Shown here: positions 46,684 to 62,471 of the stretch, piece after piece
Position numbering within the stretch: position 1 is the stretch's first letter
Layout: each line of letters begins with the position of its first letter
Origin: Daphnia carinata
Lineage: Eukaryota; Arthropoda; Branchiopoda; Diplostraca; Daphniidae
Direction of reading: 5' to 3'
DNA: 64,000 nucleotides
Assembly: GCF_022539665.2 (NCBI RefSeq)
Contig: NC_081339.1
Coordinates: 5,446,017-5,510,016 of the forward strand
Position numbers and translations under genes: made by a program
The notes under the pieces: model-generated
The model's database searches: none
Told to the model about the DNA's origin: nothing
Seen by the model: the letters and a program-made list of their open reading frames with translations, nothing else

Positions 46684-46746
46684 TGAGGTAGAGCGTCTGA
46701 CTACGGGAATCAAAAGTCAAGAGTTCGAATCTCGTCTGGATCCTCT
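46674..46746 (+). pseudogene. Degenerate tRNA-Arg(ACG)-like sequence
   Basis: It has a D-arm GCTC-TGAGGTA-GAGC, a loop containing CTACGG (ACG anticodon context) and a T-arm GAGTTCGAATCTC, the A-box and B-box of RNA polymerase III promoters. The anticodon arm has extra bases and the acceptor stem does not pair. A tRNA relic or tRNA-derived SINE head is more likely than a functional tRNA. Confidence 0.5.
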
Positions 46747-46940
46747 GTGCAAGAGGATTGAAATAAGGTTCCCACTGTAGACCATATTTCTTTGTACAAA
46801 AAATGAATTACTGTATTGTATGTATAGGTGACATTCTGAGACGGAAATATAAAATTGCGTTGGGACGCACATCAATATTATTACAAGTGCAAATAGGTTT
46901 CCTTCAAAAAAACATGGAAAAATAGTTACCTATCTTACAA

Positions 46941-47010
46941 GACTCATGGCTCTATGGTTGAGCATCGGCGTCGCACGCTAGAAATCAAGGGTTCAATACC
47001 CTAAAGAGTC
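46941..47010 (+). pseudogene. tRNA-like sequence (CGC anticodon position), probably degenerate
   Basis: GACTC at the 5' end pairs with GAGTC at the 3' end. D-arm GCTC...GAGC and T-arm AGGG-TTCAATA-CCCT fold well. The anticodon stem (TCGGC/GCTAG) has mismatches. It lies 200 bp from another tRNA-like sequence in a repeat zone. Confidence 0.45.
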
Positions 47011-47389
47011 AAAATGAAATTGAATACATATATGTAACTCAAAATGTCAAATTAGAAATACAACGCATGTATACAAATCAATATCATTAATGCATTAAAA
47101 GTTGTAGAATCTCCATGAAGTGAGATTAAAGTGCATTGGTCCATAAAACAATCAAGTCGTCTAACAACATATCCTCCCATAAATGGGAACAGCAAAAATT
47201 GAAAATATAACGTATGCGTCCATAAAATAGCATTGCGACATAGGTAAGGAAATGTTCACATTAGTAAACAGAGCAACAACAGCACGAAAGTAAAATAGGC
47301 AAAATATGTAATTGTTTTTAAAGAATTTGTATTGACAATATTCGGCACAATTTAAAGACTTGCAACTTTGAAAGGGCAAAATAGCCGAT

Positions 47390-47690
47390 TTCAAAGTTGC
47401 TGTCAACCAAGGTAGGGGGAGACACTACCTCAGTTGACTCACCGGGGAGATTACCCGGTGCGTGGCTAAGAGAAGCCGGAAGAAGAGCGAAGGTCGCGGA
47501 CAAGCTTTTACGTGAGCGATTAACCGTTAATTCGGATTTTTGGGTAGCCCCACAGCCCTCCAATGATATCATCGAACCATGGGGACCCCCACGTCCCCTT
47601 TCCGGACAGCGCACTCACAACCGTTTACTGCTGATCACAGTAGGGGCATGACCCCCTACGGGCTTATTAAAAATTTAAGGGAAACGGGGC
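47390..47690. other. GC-rich island in AT-rich repeat zone, origin unknown
   Basis: This block is clearly more GC-rich than its flanks and is open for about 84 codons on the plus strand and 98 on the minus, neither with an ATG-led recognisable protein. It may be a fragment of a mobile element. Confidence 0.3.
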
Positions 47691-50600
47691 CACAGAAAAG
47701 AAGGGAGCCCAGATATGCACTTCAATTTATATAAATTTTAATACTTTGTTTTCAGGCAGCAGCAACGACTGAAGGTAATGGGCAGGAGGCATTTTTCAAA
47801 AATTCCTTCGGGCTTCCAACCGTTATCATTATGAAATTTGCTTCGACTAGATACCTCTTTTGATTCAGTATGATTCTTAACCTATTTAAAGAAAACGAAA
47901 CACGAATCAATTTTAAAACGTTTGCCTATCAATATAAATTCAATAAGGATCGGTGCAATCCTTCTTTACCTCTTGTTTTGGTGAACTACTGGTATTAACT
48001 GTACTCAGCTAATGGTTTGACAGACATAGTGATTGCTTGGATGGTAAGTTTACGGGCAGCGAAGAAACTAATCATTAAGCGACTACCTATTTTCTAATAC
48101 CTATGCAAATGACACAATAAATGGCATTTTAATTAGTTATAATCATGGGTTTCCAGGCACAAAAAAAGAGACAGACTTATTGGCTGAGACGGTTCAAAAC
48201 GTTCCAACTTCTTTCAGGACCCCTACATCACAATGACAGACTGGGATGAGTTCGGAAGTCGCGAATTGAGATAGCCAATTTCGGTAATGTACTTGATCTC
48301 TTTCATACTAGGCATGTAATCTAAATTTGCTGTACAATGTACAACAAAAAACAAAGCAGTAAAATAATTCTGTATACTAAATTTACAAAATTGCATTTTG
48401 TTACACCTATTTGGCTTTGTAAAGTGATACTCACTTACAACATAGTCCTGTGAAGTTGGTCACCGGGCCTGACAAGCAATACATCTTCGATATAAACTGA
48501 AGCAGTCTGATTCAAGAATGCTTAGGTTGTCCAAACACACTGCATAGTGACTGATGGAACAGCAGAAAATCAGGATGTAGATTAACTGATTTTCCAGAAA
48601 TAAGTACTTTTGACGTTTAAAATTCTGACCAACTGTCTTTGCTGTTCACATTTTTCAAAATGTTGAGCACGTACTTAAGGCAACCATAGCACAGAATTTT
48701 GAATTTTTTCCAGTTTTGCAAACATACCATCACAGCATCTATGAGGAACAGGAGAGGTTAAAAGTTTTCTTTCTTTAAAAATCTATTTATTTCATAACAT
48801 ACCATGATAAGCTCTTCTTTTGTAAAGGGCAGCCCTCTCTAAGTACTTGCTTAAGTAATGCTTCAATACTTGGAACAGCTGAAACAAGCGGTTGTGATAA
48901 AAAAAGGTATCAGCACCACTGGCAAGAACGTAAACATGAAGATTTGGTATGGACAATATCTAGAATTGGTACAAATGACAGATGGGGTGAAACTACCATA
49001 TGACGAACATATGATGATGTGTCAATCTATAAAAGCATTTAAATCTTTATTAATGAGACATGCAGAATACTGTATAAAATTATAGTAAAGATGGTACCAA
49101 ATGCTGAGTTACTAGAAATTTTGCCCAGGAAATCTCCAACTGACATGTGAAACATAAGTCAGCTGATCTGCATTTGCACATCCAGTGTTCAAGTAACCAT
49201 ATTATCCAATCCATGTCTTCCATTTCTTGGTGTCACATAGAAAATTGTAAAAATTGTTTTAAAAAAGAATATTTTTTTTCAATAGTGAATTTTATTAACG
49301 TCTAAATAACAGAAGTCATATGTATACTCACAGATGTATCATTTTTCAATCCAATGAAGTCTTATTTTTGTCTTAAGCCAAACTTTTTTGTGAAGAAATG
49401 AAGAGTTTCTACTGGCATTACTCATTTTCACTGAAGAATATCCTTGCAAACGCAAAAAGGGACATCTCTTTCCGGTACCAATTAGGTGGAAAAGAGAAAA
49501 CGAACGTTACGTCCACACGCCGAAATACAGGTCAGCAGGTAAATTTCAACCAAGTACACGTCCATTGTAATTGTGATCCTGAGCAACGCTAGGAGTAAGA
49601 GAACAGCTGACACTTCCATCAAATCACGAGTTCGTAACTTTTCTGTTAGATGTCTCCAGTATACGACGGCCATTTTGTCATGGTTTTCTGCAGTACGAAT
49701 TTAAAAAAGGAATGGTTGGCATATAAATAAACAAAAATGATGACGATGCTGAACAAAACACAATTCAATGAAGTGCAAATATTATTAGCCTTAAAACTGA
49801 CTGTGCCCGCAAATAAATCTGATTTAGATCTTAGTCAATATTCTGTTTAGGCTGAGGTATAATTTGAAACGAAAATAACAGAATACCGATACCACGAAAA
49901 GCTTCGCCATCCAGCAAAAACGTAAAATTTGCAATGGATACTGAGTGTCGCTACGTCTTTGACTCTTTACGCAGACTTGAGAAATGACATGTCAACGAGT
50001 TCATTCAATGTTTGATAGTTCTCGATTGCACCACCAGATGACCGTCATGGCGCAAGCACCAACCGCCATTATCTGAATAATAATAAATGGTTGCTTAAGT
50101 GCTGAATGATCAATTATTTCTTACCACTAATTAAATTTTGCTGGATGGAACTGAAAACCAAGGTATCTTGACAATCAATTGCCAATGGGGAGGGTGCCCA
50201 GATTACCGTTGCGCTGCAACTTGCGCCGTTCAAAATCAGGGGACATGATATACAAGCGACCGAAAGAGATCTGTACAAGTTTAAAAAGTTGTAAATGAAT
50301 GAATTATGCGATTTTCATGTTTCCGTATAAAAGGACAGCCTACGCAACATACATGTTGTGTTATCTTCGGATAATGCCACTCCCAAGTACAGAGTCCTAT
50401 GGCAAACATGAAAACCGAAGATTCCCGGATCATCACTAACAAATACAAATATGGCTCATTTTAAATGGAATTTTCATCCATGGAACTATGGAAGAAAGCA
50501 CAAAGGTGTCCTGTGAAGCAAAACCATCCAAGAATTTGTTCTCGCTTTTTTGAAATTTTTTTGTTGCTCACCAACAGCCTTTGTTATCTACATAAGGACA

Positions 50601-53600
50601 ACAATATGCGATTATGCTTGACATCCATTACCATTAAGATCCATATTAAGAATGATAAGCGTACCAATTACCACAGCCGTCTACTAATAGCAGGATTTAT
50701 TGTTCCGTAAAGAAATGTCTTCCGCCGAAAATAGAAGCATCATATTTCTGCGACTCGTTCTGCTTCCAATGCACTGAATTTCTTCCTCGGAGTCTTAGCC
50801 CTTTGCGCAATTGCAGTACGAACGACAGAAAAACTGTTCCAATTTCGTATCTAATTAAAACAGTAAAGAAGAATCATAAAACGAAACTTATTATCTTAAT
50901 AAGATGACCTCTTTGTGAATTTCAGGTTACGTACATCTTGCATTGCACCGTCATTTTGAACGAAAAACGTCTTTGGCCTGCAACCTAACTTTTAGTTTTT
51001 TTCTGATTCCTTGTAAGATTTACCGCAAGCTCAAATGAAGGCCATCTTGTTTAGACCCTACAGATAAAAAGATATGTTCAATAAATGGATACAACAAAAG
51101 ACATGTTAGAAGAGATTCAATGAGTAGAATACCAGTAGCCTTCTTTTCTCCATGGCACAACAGTGGTTTCCTGAAGTTCTTGAACTCTTTGTAAGAGTAT
51201 CATCTCGTAAAAGAACGTTGGAACGATTTACTCGTGATTGCAGCCTCCATTGTGTCAGTTTCAGAGAACAGGACCATCTACCACGATAAAAAAATTACGA
51301 ATAACATGTCAAAATGGGTAATATAATCTTTTAGCAGGCATGACACATAGTTTAGCAAACAAACTTCAATGTTTTTTGTAGATTTTGGTCATCTTTGAAT
51401 TGCCAAAGTAATAGGGGCACTTTGTCACCATGTAAAACCATACATTTTCCTGAAGCAATAAAAACATCACTGAATAGGCAATTTTGAGCAAGTGAAAGGG
51501 ACGTTGACACAATTTTATTGTTGAGGAAAGTCTCTGATTTTTTTTTTTTTTGTTCTATTAAAATATTGGTTCGTTGACCATGCTTCAAAAAGTTGAAAGA
51601 TCTTGCTAGATAGCTACAATTCTTGGCTTATTTTGAAATATGTGATTCGAAAGAAACAAGGTCTTTTCTGCCAATAAGTTATACTTTAAAATAAATGTCA
51701 ATAATTTACCTTGTAGATGTGGTACGCAAAAATAATGACATAAATTTTTCTGGATTATGGCTACAAATCCCAATCCTGTGGCATCCTGCCAAAGACAGAT
51801 CCATCGGAAGAGGTAAAGAAAGGAATGAAAACAATTTACAGCAGTGGCACTTTTACATACAACTTTATAAAAATTTGACAAACCAAGTATCAAGCTCTTC
51901 ATTTGATTTCGGAGGAATAAAAATGTCACGACGCATGCACAGCTATGTAGGGCTAAAGAATGCCATACCAAACCATGGCCCCATATCCACTAAATTCAAG
52001 AGTAGCATTACCTGAAAAATTAACATGCTGTTGAATTTAAAAAAGCTTTCTGTCTAAAGACTACCAATTCCGTATAAAATACATAAATACTGAAAGCAAT
52101 ACGGAGATTAACAGGTCAAATCTTAGAGCCCATTTTGTACTCGTACGAGGCCACCAAGCACCATCCGCCATTTTGAAATGTAGTGGCGGTACAGTACAAT
52201 TCTTCTTAACCACAAAAAATGCAAAAGCAGTACAAAAACTGAACTTATAGGTTATAGCTTGGAAAGCTAATATGCTCAATTGTATAGCTTTTCACCTCAG
52301 GTAAAATCTTCTTTTTTATTTTATTTTTAACTTCCCTAGTTAAAGTTTCTCTCCTGCTTCATTTTATATAGCATAACCATCAAGTTACACAGAAATATCA
52401 GTCCTCCGTAAAAAAGTTGTCCAAGGTATACTTTGGTTCAATATCCTCATAGACTGACAAATAGTGGATTAATTGGTTCCTGGAACAACAAAGGGAGATA
52501 AACATTTTTTAAAAATTACCGAATATTCGTCAGTTTTACTTTTGACTGTATTGCTTTTTAACGCCGTTTGATTTACAGATCGGAATGTGTCACACGAGAA
52601 AATGTACACAGCACCATAAGAAGCTAAAATAATCTGTCGAATATGATTTGGCCACTGGTAAAAAGATTAAACAAGAAACGAATTTCAAAAACTAATCATT
52701 CATGGTAATTTTTTTTTTCTTTCCCTGGCTGTGTCTGGCCAGTCGATTGGCAAGCTAGAGTGCGATGTTTCCTGTTTCCAGATTGTTTCTTTTAAATTGT
52801 TTCAGTTGGACATCCCGTATTCTCGACATGTGGGAATTTGAACAATGAAGTCAAAACCTTCTTCGACAAAGAACTCAGAAGAAACACAAACAGAAGACAG
52901 TTCGGGGCGTCATTAAAGGCTATCGTTTATCTCAAGAAACGAGTCACTCATTCCAAAAACTCGTTTCCGTCCATCGATCCCCACAAGCTATTCGTAGCTT
53001 GTCGTCGCTCCATCTTGGCCAACCGCTCTGAACCAGTTATTTGTCGATAGCTAATCCAGCACCAAACAGTGAGTATGCCTAGTGCAGTGTCCATGATGAT
53101 ATGGACATATGCAATAACATGTCAAACCAGTTGGATATATTGTCTCTTGATAGGGATGGACCACTCATTGGTTATCAAGGGCGCGAAACTTACTTTGGCA
53201 GGGAAGCGTTGACGTGACACAAGCCAAACAACGTTCTACGAGACTTTAACCCATAGGCTATTTATGTGTCCTTGAACAGATTTTATTTCTCACATCACCC
53301 GACCAGACGAGACGCTTAATTCTGAAATTTACACCAACTGAAGGTTAGATTACGTAGACAGGGCTTTAACCGACTCGGGGAAATCGGTAAATGTAATCTT
53401 GGGTATTGAATGCAGTTACGAGTTTAAGTGCTTGAAGTTTAGCGAAACTATGCTTGAATATTTGTATCGTGATTTAATTTTTGACAAAATACGGTTAAAG
53501 AACGGAGGAAGGGCTAAGTACAGTGGCAGAAATGAAAAAAATGAAAAGAGTGAAGAGAAAAAAGAAGAGGGCGCGTGTGCTGCGGTGTTTGTTTTAGTTC

Positions 53601-53893
53601 GCTTTTATTCCGCTGCCACAGAGGGAGGGCAGCAGCTCTTTAGGATCTGATAAAACTTTTTCTCGATTGGGAGTTAAAATAAAAGGTCCTCTCTGCCTTG
53701 CCTGCTGATAATTGACTTCATCTGGTCGGTCGCTGCGGTTCGAGACAGTCACACATTCTCCTCCTCCTCCGTCGCCGTTAATCCTAAACTCCAGTCGTTT
53801 GCTAGTGCCCTTCTTCCCTTTTCACCTGTCACAGGATCGTTTCCACGTCTTCAAAAAGCGAAAAACAAAAGAAAACTCTGCTGACCATACACA
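47691..53893. other. Long region with no supported gene
   Basis: AT-rich with many short open stretches. On the minus strand three ATG contexts resembling housekeeping gene starts (CAAAATGGCGGAT at 52171, ATAATGGCGGTTGG near 50073, ACAAAATGGCCGTC at 49673) and a few coding-like pieces between 50.7 and 52.2 kb are present, but I could not join them into an uninterrupted protein. An upstream region of the polyamine oxidase occupies the last few hundred bases. Confidence 0.3.
52065..52171 (-). other. Possible first coding exon of a membrane protein
   Basis: On the minus strand ATG at 52171 has a strong context and encodes MADGAWWPRTSTKWALRFDL followed by a hydrophobic segment (LISVLLSVFMYFI). 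It ends at AATTG|GTAGTC in phase 2. A downstream acceptor at about 51953 would continue in frame (CACVVTFLFLRNQMKSLILG), but the product soon becomes unconvincing. Unrecognised; a decayed gene is possible. Confidence 0.3.
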
Positions 53894-56158
53894 ATGCAGC
53901 AGCAGCAGCAGAAAACGGCCGACGTGGTGATCGTCGGCGCCGGCATTGCCGGACTGACGGCGGCAGACCATCTCCGCCGCAACGGTGTCATGGACGTCGT
54001 CATCCTTGAGGCCTCCAACAGGTAGGCAAATGATTTACATTTTTCTCCTTCTTTTTTAAGTTAGCTTTTGGTGTAAGTCAAGTAGAGTTGTAGGATATTG
54101 GCCTGTGGCAATATTTTCGTTGCGTGCTCTTAAGCAGTCTGCAATCCCATTTCAATATCCGCCCTCTCAGATTTCATCTCTCGAGTCCAATAACCTCTCC
54201 AAGGGAACGACTGGTATCGATACTTAGAAATCGAGAAAGAAAAAAACAAATGCAGTCGGTTCACAAAATAATAATCTCGTTTTTTCTCCCAATTTCACAA
54301 TACCGCATGCCCTACTATTTTCTCCATCTTTCCTTCCGCTGAAGCTTAATTCCTTCAAGTTTTAGTTTCCTAAATTACCCGCTGTCAATCTCGAAACAAA
54401 AGAGTGATAAGAAAGAAAAAATCACGTAGCCCTTTTACTCTGATCTTGTTCCAAACTCTCTAAATCGGTTGGGTAACTGATGACAACATAGTTTGTTTTG
54501 TTGTTTTTTTAAACTATCCGACCTTGATCAATGTCCAACTATGGAGTTACCAGAGAGAGATGTGTTACGTTTCTAATCAGTGTTACCACACGTACTCCAA
54601 CTTAACGATTTTTTAAAATATTTTGTTTGTTTGCTGTATTGATGAGTAAACAGGTATGGAGGCCGTTTGTTTACGGCGCCTCATGGCGACGCTTACTTGG
54701 AGTACGGGGCCAACTGGATTCACGGTGGGAGCGAGGAGAATGAACTGTTCAAGCTGGCCCGTCAACGCTCTCTTCTGACCGATACATTGAACCTTGAAAA
54801 CAGAACAAAAGGACTATTCTATACATCAGCTGGAGAGACCATCGATGGCCAACTAGGTGAGAAATGTTACCAGCTGTTTTTCGACGCGGAAATGGAAGCC
54901 GGGCGACTCTACCGCTCCGATAGTCGCATGAAGCAGCGACTAGCCACCAAATCGTTGCTCCAGTATTTGGAAGAAGTTTGGCAACGATTGGCCGAAAAGG
55001 AATTTGGCGCTGATTTGAACGATCCCGTCCGCCAGCAGGCAGAGTCTATCTTCCGCTCCATGATCCTCTATTTCCGCGCCCACGTTGGCAATGATTTAGC
55101 CCTGGTTCCGGCCATTCTCCACGGAACTTTCGAGAATGTGGCCGAAGAAGATGTCAAGATGCCCAACGGAATGCGGGCTTTGGTCGACGAATTCTTCGTC
55201 AACCTTCCCAAAGGGACGATTGAATTCGATACGACCGTTACCGGCATCTTCTGGTCGTCTGACGAATCAGGCCGTGGATCTTCTTCAACTGAATGGCTGG
55301 ATCATCCAGTCAAAATCACCACGGACCATGGCGTCACCTGGAGAGCCAAGCACGTTATTTGCACGCTGCCACTAGGTGTACTAAAGAGATCACATGACAA
55401 AATTTTTCATCCTCCTCTTCCACCATTGAAAGTATGGCAAGAGATTTTTATGTACGCTTGTCTGAGAGATGACTGTTTTCTTTTTTCCCTATCAGGTGAA
55501 AGCCATCGAATCGATCGGATTCGGCAAAGTCGAAAAAGTCTTTGTCGAATTCGATCAACCATTTTGGGAGCCGGGTTTCGGCGGAGTGAAACTGGCTTGG
55601 ACGGCCGAAGATTTGGCTGAGAAACTTTTGCCACGCGACTGGTACAAGGTTATCTGTAGCTTCGAGGAAGTCTACCGCCAGCCCAACATTCTCGCCGCCT
55701 GGGTCTCTGGCCGCGAAGTTGAAGCCATGCTCTCATTGAGTGACGAGGAAATTCTCGAAACTTGCACTCGTCTACTGCGTACCTTTACGGCCAACCCGAA
55801 AATGGTGGCCCCCGTCCGGATCATTAGATCCAAATGGCTCAATGATCCACTTTTCTGCGGCTCGTATTCCTACCCAACATTCGAATCTAGTCATCGCAGC
55901 TTCAGGTATAGTCTCCTCTGTTCTCAAGCTGTGATCTTCCTCGCTGACTTTATTTTTCTTTTGATTTGCTGTTCCAGCGATTTAGCCAGTCCGATTCCCT
56001 CCGAGAAGGATCCCCGTCTTTTATTTGCCGGGGAGGCCACTCACGATCATTACTACTCGACGCTGCACGCTGCGTACATAACCGGAATGAGGGAGGCAGA
56101 CCGCATTATCCCGCTCATCCTGCAGTCAAACAAGCATTTCTTAAAGCACAAACTTTGA
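53894..56158 (+). CDS. FAD-dependent polyamine oxidase (spermine oxidase / PAOX family)
   Basis: Four exons: 53894..54021, 54654..55431, 55496..55905 and 55978..56158; 498 residues. The N-terminus carries the FAD Rossmann motif ([19 protein letters not shown]), followed by [13 protein letters not shown] and [12 protein letters not shown], typical of flavin amine oxidases. Downstream are [41 protein letters not shown] and the C-terminal FAD motif [20 protein letters not shown] with GMREADRI. These enzymes oxidise spermine, spermidine or their N-acetyl forms, releasing hydrogen peroxide. The C-terminus KHKL loosely resembles a peroxisomal PTS1 but is not canonical, so location is uncertain. A CAG run encodes Gln-5 straight after the start Met. 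Head-to-head neighbours suggest no functional link. Confidence 0.92.
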
Positions 56159-56502
56159 ATAGGACGATGAAAAATGAAAAATCGTCCTCGATGTACTCTT
56201 TTGTAACTGATATAAAATTGTAGATGGGAAGGGGAATCAACCATACTAACCAACTACCATGTTATCCTTGGCATAATTCTTATTGAACTGGGGGATTTAT
56301 ACTTTTCTTTATTGGACACGGTGGAGCACAATTAGTAACCACCAGCTTATTTCACTTTCTATGCCTTTCTTGCTCAACATGAATTGTGTATAATTTTTCT
56401 TATACCGATGGTGCAGTTTCTGATGTTTCCATGAAATGGCCGAGATGTATTGAATTGAAAGAGAATAATACATGCCAGATAGAATCTGAAGTGAATTTTA
56501 AA

Positions 56503-57005
56503 TCATGTTGCTTTCATTGCTGCTTTGACATTGGCTTGCTGAAGTTGCTGCTGCATTTTGCCAAGGGTTTCTCTTTGAGTATCTTGCTTTTTGTCAAGTT
56601 CTTCAATGGTCTTGTCCAACCTTTTCCTATATCAAATGGCTAATATCATTCTGTTTCCTGGTAAGATAAAGCAAAAGAAGTTTTTTTTTTTACGTTTCTG
56701 CTGTGATGTAATCAATTCTTTTGTTGACATTCTGGCGGGCTTCTTCCAAATCTTGCTTCACCAACACAGGACCAATAAGTTTGAACACGTTGGCATCAGA
56801 TTCTAACAACCCTAGTTCTTCTTTAACACCATTGTTTTCCGTCAATTGGCTATCTAGCTGTTGCCGGGAGCTGATGACAGTTTGGTATTCTACAAATAGT
56901 AAATCAGTACCCATACATTTAAAGCTGTATTTAAACCATACCTTTCTGAATTGCCTTGAATTTTTCAACTTCTTGCTGCATTTTCTTTTGGAGTGCCTCA
57001 GCCAT
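56503..57005 (-). CDS. Pfdn6: Prefoldin subunit 6 (beta-type)
   Basis: Three exons on the minus strand: 57005..56942, 56889..56694 and 56626..56503; 127 residues, consistent phases. The sequence MAEALQKKMQQEVEKFKAIQ, then DSQLTENNGVKEELGLL, FKLIGPVLVKQDLEEARQNV, NKRIDYITAETKRLDKTIEE and a Gln-rich helical tail is full-length prefoldin 6. It is a subunit of the hexameric prefoldin co-chaperone that delivers nascent actin and tubulin to the CCT chaperonin; long helices at both ends form the coiled-coil tentacle. It converges with the polyamine oxidase (about 340 bp apart). Confidence 0.95.
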
Positions 57006-57551
57006 TCTTTTTAAAAGGTTAGCTTAGGAGCAGAAACTTTGGAACAACTACGAATAAGGAGACAATTTCGATTCGATCATGAGACGGCAGACGACAGAGA
57101 ACTTTTAGATCGCCATCTAACGTCTAACTATGATACCAACTGCAGCGACATCTTTCAACAAAAAATGAAAGCATTTAGGCAAATTATCCCTCTGTACACA
57201 AACACAAGTGAAAGTTTATTCCGTAGTACCACAGTCAAAGAGCACAACCCCAACAACGGAATTTCCAACAGCAACAAAAAAAAAATCAACGCAACCAGTC
57301 GATTTGCAGTGAGTTAATGAAGACGAAGCAGGAGCGTCGAAGTAGAAATTCCCTCTTGTAAATGAAAACACTGGATTGAGAAAAAGTACAAAATTTTCGT
57401 TTCCTAGATATATGGAAACGCGGAGAGAAGGCAGAATAATTTACAGAATTGAATTGACCTACTATTTAAATGTTTTTCGAATTACAAAACTTCACGTAGG
57501 AAATGGGTTCATCAATTGCAAATCTAGGCGGATTATGACGAACCAATCCTA

Positions 57552-60542
<2,991 letters not shown>

Positions 60543-61125
60543 TTCTGATTTGTATTCAATTAACAATTGACGTTCAACCAGAACCACCTTATGGATTTCA
60601 CGAATAAATGCATTACAAGAAACTTTCCGTTTCGTGACCCCAAATTTTTGGTCTAAATGACGAAATCACTATGTACGTCTGCTAACTAATCAAAGGTGGC
60701 CTTCACTCCCTTAGGCGCGTCAGAGTCATCTAACGGTAAATTTAACAGCTGTTATTGGAAAAAGATGGCGCTGGTTTTCTTAAAAGGAAATGCAGAAGAT
60801 ACTATTTCATGTAGTTCGATTGATCACATTTTTCTCGTAAAATAATTGCTATTTCGTGCTATTATATCTCCATAATACCTTAGGCAATTTTACTTATTAG
60901 TATGCATAACTTCTAAGTCAAAGATGATCGATTCTAATGTTGAAAAAACCCTTGAAGTTGTTTGCACCATTAATTTAATTATTCTGGCATTTCTGAAGAA
61001 CTGTATTGACATTTGGGTGGCAAATAGGCCAGGCGCATTGCCATGATGAAACCTTTTTCGTAGCCAACACTATTCAACTGAAAAGGTGTGCACTAATTCA
61101 TAACGCGTCACTAAAGGCCAGCACG
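60543..61125. other. Intergenic between divergent SCaMC and GrF
   Basis: Contains a TCATCTAACGG element at 60726 and an AAGATGGCG element at 60762 (see findings). A short frame (ATGATGAAACCTTTTTCGTAG near 61043, seven codons) lies upstream of the GrF start out of frame. Confidence 0.4.
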
Positions 61126-62471
61126 ATGACAAGTTCAGACCTACCAAACTGCCATCTAGATACACGGTTCCAGTCCATCTTTATTTGGATGAAACTTTTG
61201 GGCATTTCTCTGACGGAAAATCGTCGTCAGTTTTGCGGCATTTACGATAGTTTGATGTTCAGCTTAACCTTGGCTTCCAATATTGCCTCAATGACGCTGA
61301 TGCTGGTCGAGCCAGAACGCCCAAAACAACAGGATCGTTCCATCACGTCCTACGTCTTTGCCCAAATCCTCTACATCGACAACCTCAATTTCATGATCCT
61401 GGTCATCGGAGTGCACTCGATGCTCTTGTGTCAAACTCGCCATCGTTGGAAGAAACTCTGGGCTACCCTACAAGACGTTGAAGAACAGCTCAACAGCAAA
61501 ATTCTGAACAGATCCTTCCTGATTACCCTTCTTTTCATTCCAGTAAGTTTTGTGCAATTCCAATCTCAATTGATTTTAAAATGTATTTAATATGATAAAG
61601 GAGGTGATAATGATTGTACTCGTCGTGCCTCTCGACATCATGGGATTACCACTGTACCAACAATTTGTAGAATTTTTCTCGTGTGCTTCGAAAATTTACC
61701 CGGTCAGTGGAATGATCCTTTTCTGTTTGTGCGGATGGATCGCTTCGGATTTGCTGCACCTGATTCTCGAAGAACTCGACGAAAAACGAGGGCATCTGGA
61801 ATTGATATGTTTGAAAGCGGTGAAGAAGCGCTATCGTCAAATCTGCCAGCTGATTGATGACATTAATCAGTGTTTCGGTAGCGTCATCCTTATCTTGATT
61901 ACCTACATGATGGCCAGCGTCGTTATGGTCAGCTTCGTGGCTGCCGTCGAGTTCCAGCACTACGACTGGATTGCCGTGCCTTGGCTCTACATTCGCGACC
62001 TCGTTCTGCTAATCCAGCACATCATCAATCTTGTGGCAATCACATACATCCCACATACCATTAAAATTCAGGTAATCAATACGTTGAATGTGGTGGGGCT
62101 CGGTGTCACAGTTATTCTGAATTAGCATGAAAAGATACAGCTCGCCCTTGGACGGATTGAAACCGCTGACCGGAACAACTCTAGTCATCAGGAAGAGGTC
62201 TGGATTAACTGCATTTCTAGGCAAATTAATATTGGATTGTTTCCTTTGCAATTTCAGTTGGAATTTTTAAGATGGGACGTATCGCAATCCAATGTCGAGT
62301 TGACGGCTGCAGGATTATTTGAAATCACTCCTCGATTATTTCCTAAGGTATCGATAGAATACATCTTTTGTTAAATTTTTTCAATTTGAATGTTACATTT
62401 AGTTGATTGGCACCACGATGACGTACGTCATAATCCTCTGGCAGTTCCAATCATCCGAGAAGTCGACTTGA
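61126..62471 (+). CDS. Gustatory receptor GrF
   Basis: Five phase-0 exons: 61126..61542, 61601..62071, 62126..62197, 62258..62347 and 62403..62471; 372 residues. Landmarks: DTRFQSIFIWMKLLGISLTE at the N-terminus, HRWKKLWATLQDVEEQLNS, SKIYPVSGMILFCLCGWIAS, NQCFGSVILILITYMMAS, and the last exon LIGTTMTYVIILWQF with the intact TYhhhhhQF signature. It is the most divergent of the six receptors but keeps their exon plan. Exon 3 (HEKIQLALGRIETADRNNSS) is the least certain; its donor (GAG|GTCTGG) is weak. The first in-frame ATG is 61126. Confidence 0.86.

Noticed and set aside
46941-47010. Functional tRNA-Ala(CGC)
   Set aside because: The acceptor stem, D-arm and T-arm pair, but the anticodon stem has mismatches and the location within repeats suggests a relic. 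Kept as a pseudogene.
47318-47651. GC-rich open frames as a protein-coding gene
   Set aside because: Both strands are open with no ATG-led recognisable product. More likely a mobile-element fragment or chance from base composition.
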